Virus record (IMG/VR): IMGVR_UViG_3300043419_002109
Coordinates: 1 to 40,569 of that record
Direction: 5' to 3' (one strand)
DNA: 40,569 bases
DNA from: a virus
Of the stretch, positions 40,558 to 40,569 are shown one piece after another. A model generated the notes under the pieces. It was not told where the DNA came from and did not search any database. It saw nothing but the letters and a program-made list of their open reading frames with translations. Every line of letters starts with the position of its first letter. The stretch's first letter is position 1. The translations under genes were made by a program, and so were the position numbers.

Positions 40558-40569
40558 ATTTTAAGGAAG

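Noticed and set aside
1-40569. Recoding of TAG as a sense codon in this window
   Set aside because: No gene shown here is interrupted by in-frame TAG, and TAG ends three genes, so the CUA tRNA-like gene is not evidence of recoding on its own.
1-40569. CRISPR array, insertion sequence or transposase
   Set aside because: No regularly spaced direct repeats, terminal inverted repeats with target duplications, or transposase motifs were seen.

Overview
The window is a piece of an AT-rich, T4-like tailed-phage genome whose host is almost certainly a Bacteroidota bacterium. The phage assignment rests on T4-type replication and repair genes: topoisomerase II medium subunit (gp52-like), a single-chain large subunit matching gp39 plus gp60, an RNase H/5'-3' flap exonuclease, dCMP deaminase, a beta-class DNA methyltransferase and UvdE-type UV endonuclease. 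Two proteins also begin with a peptide resembling the T4 capsid-targeting sequence. The host assignment rests on promoters of the Bacteroidota form TTTG-N19/20-TAnnTTTG, on two giant proteins ending in the gliding-motility/type IX secretion (T9SS) type B sorting domain, and on the absence of clear Shine-Dalgarno sequences.

Layout. 1-5989 (minus): HAD phosphatase-like protein, a metallopeptidase-like/VWA protein with a glycine/glutamine linker, several unknown proteins and a small lipoprotein. 6004-6083 (minus): a tRNA-like gene with a CUA anticodon loop. 6120-11302 (minus): a compact operon with a sugar/glycan module (NeuD-like acetyltransferase, BKACE-family enzyme, glycosyltransferase-like protein, 2OG-Fe(II) oxygenase), small proteins and a DNA methyltransferase whose start codon lies in a perfect inverted repeat. 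11333-16220 (minus): a 1551-residue T9SS-type surface protein and a small exported protein. 16305-18257 (minus): small proteins, a lipoprotein and a compact RNase P RNA. 18252-21897: mixed small genes, a coiled-coil protein with 14-residue repeats and a flavodoxin-fold reductase. 21936-25414 (minus): a second T9SS-type protein, a rhomboid protease and a small zinc protein. 25429-31149: topoisomerase subunits, divergently arranged around a metallophosphoesterase/glycosyltransferase pair and a putative internal head protein. 31173-38006 (plus): RNase H, NusG, HNH nuclease, dCMP deaminase, DOT1-like methyltransferase, acyl-CoA thioesterase and small proteins. 38060-40527: GNAT acetyltransferase, small SH3-like proteins, UvdE and a second putative internal head protein.

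The most unusual pattern is a short peptide of the form R-[DNEK]-x-K-[IL]-x-x-[IL]-[ILF]-[KN] at or within a few residues of the C-terminus of about fourteen otherwise unrelated proteins, encoded on both strands. It looks like a shared docking or sorting tag. Other highlights are the phage-encoded RNase P RNA without a recognisable specificity domain, T9SS-targeted proteins in a phage, the possible amber-reading tRNA, and promoter boxes placed 4-5 bases before ATG, which implies leaderless mRNAs.

All identifications are by eye from sequence motifs; no database search was run.
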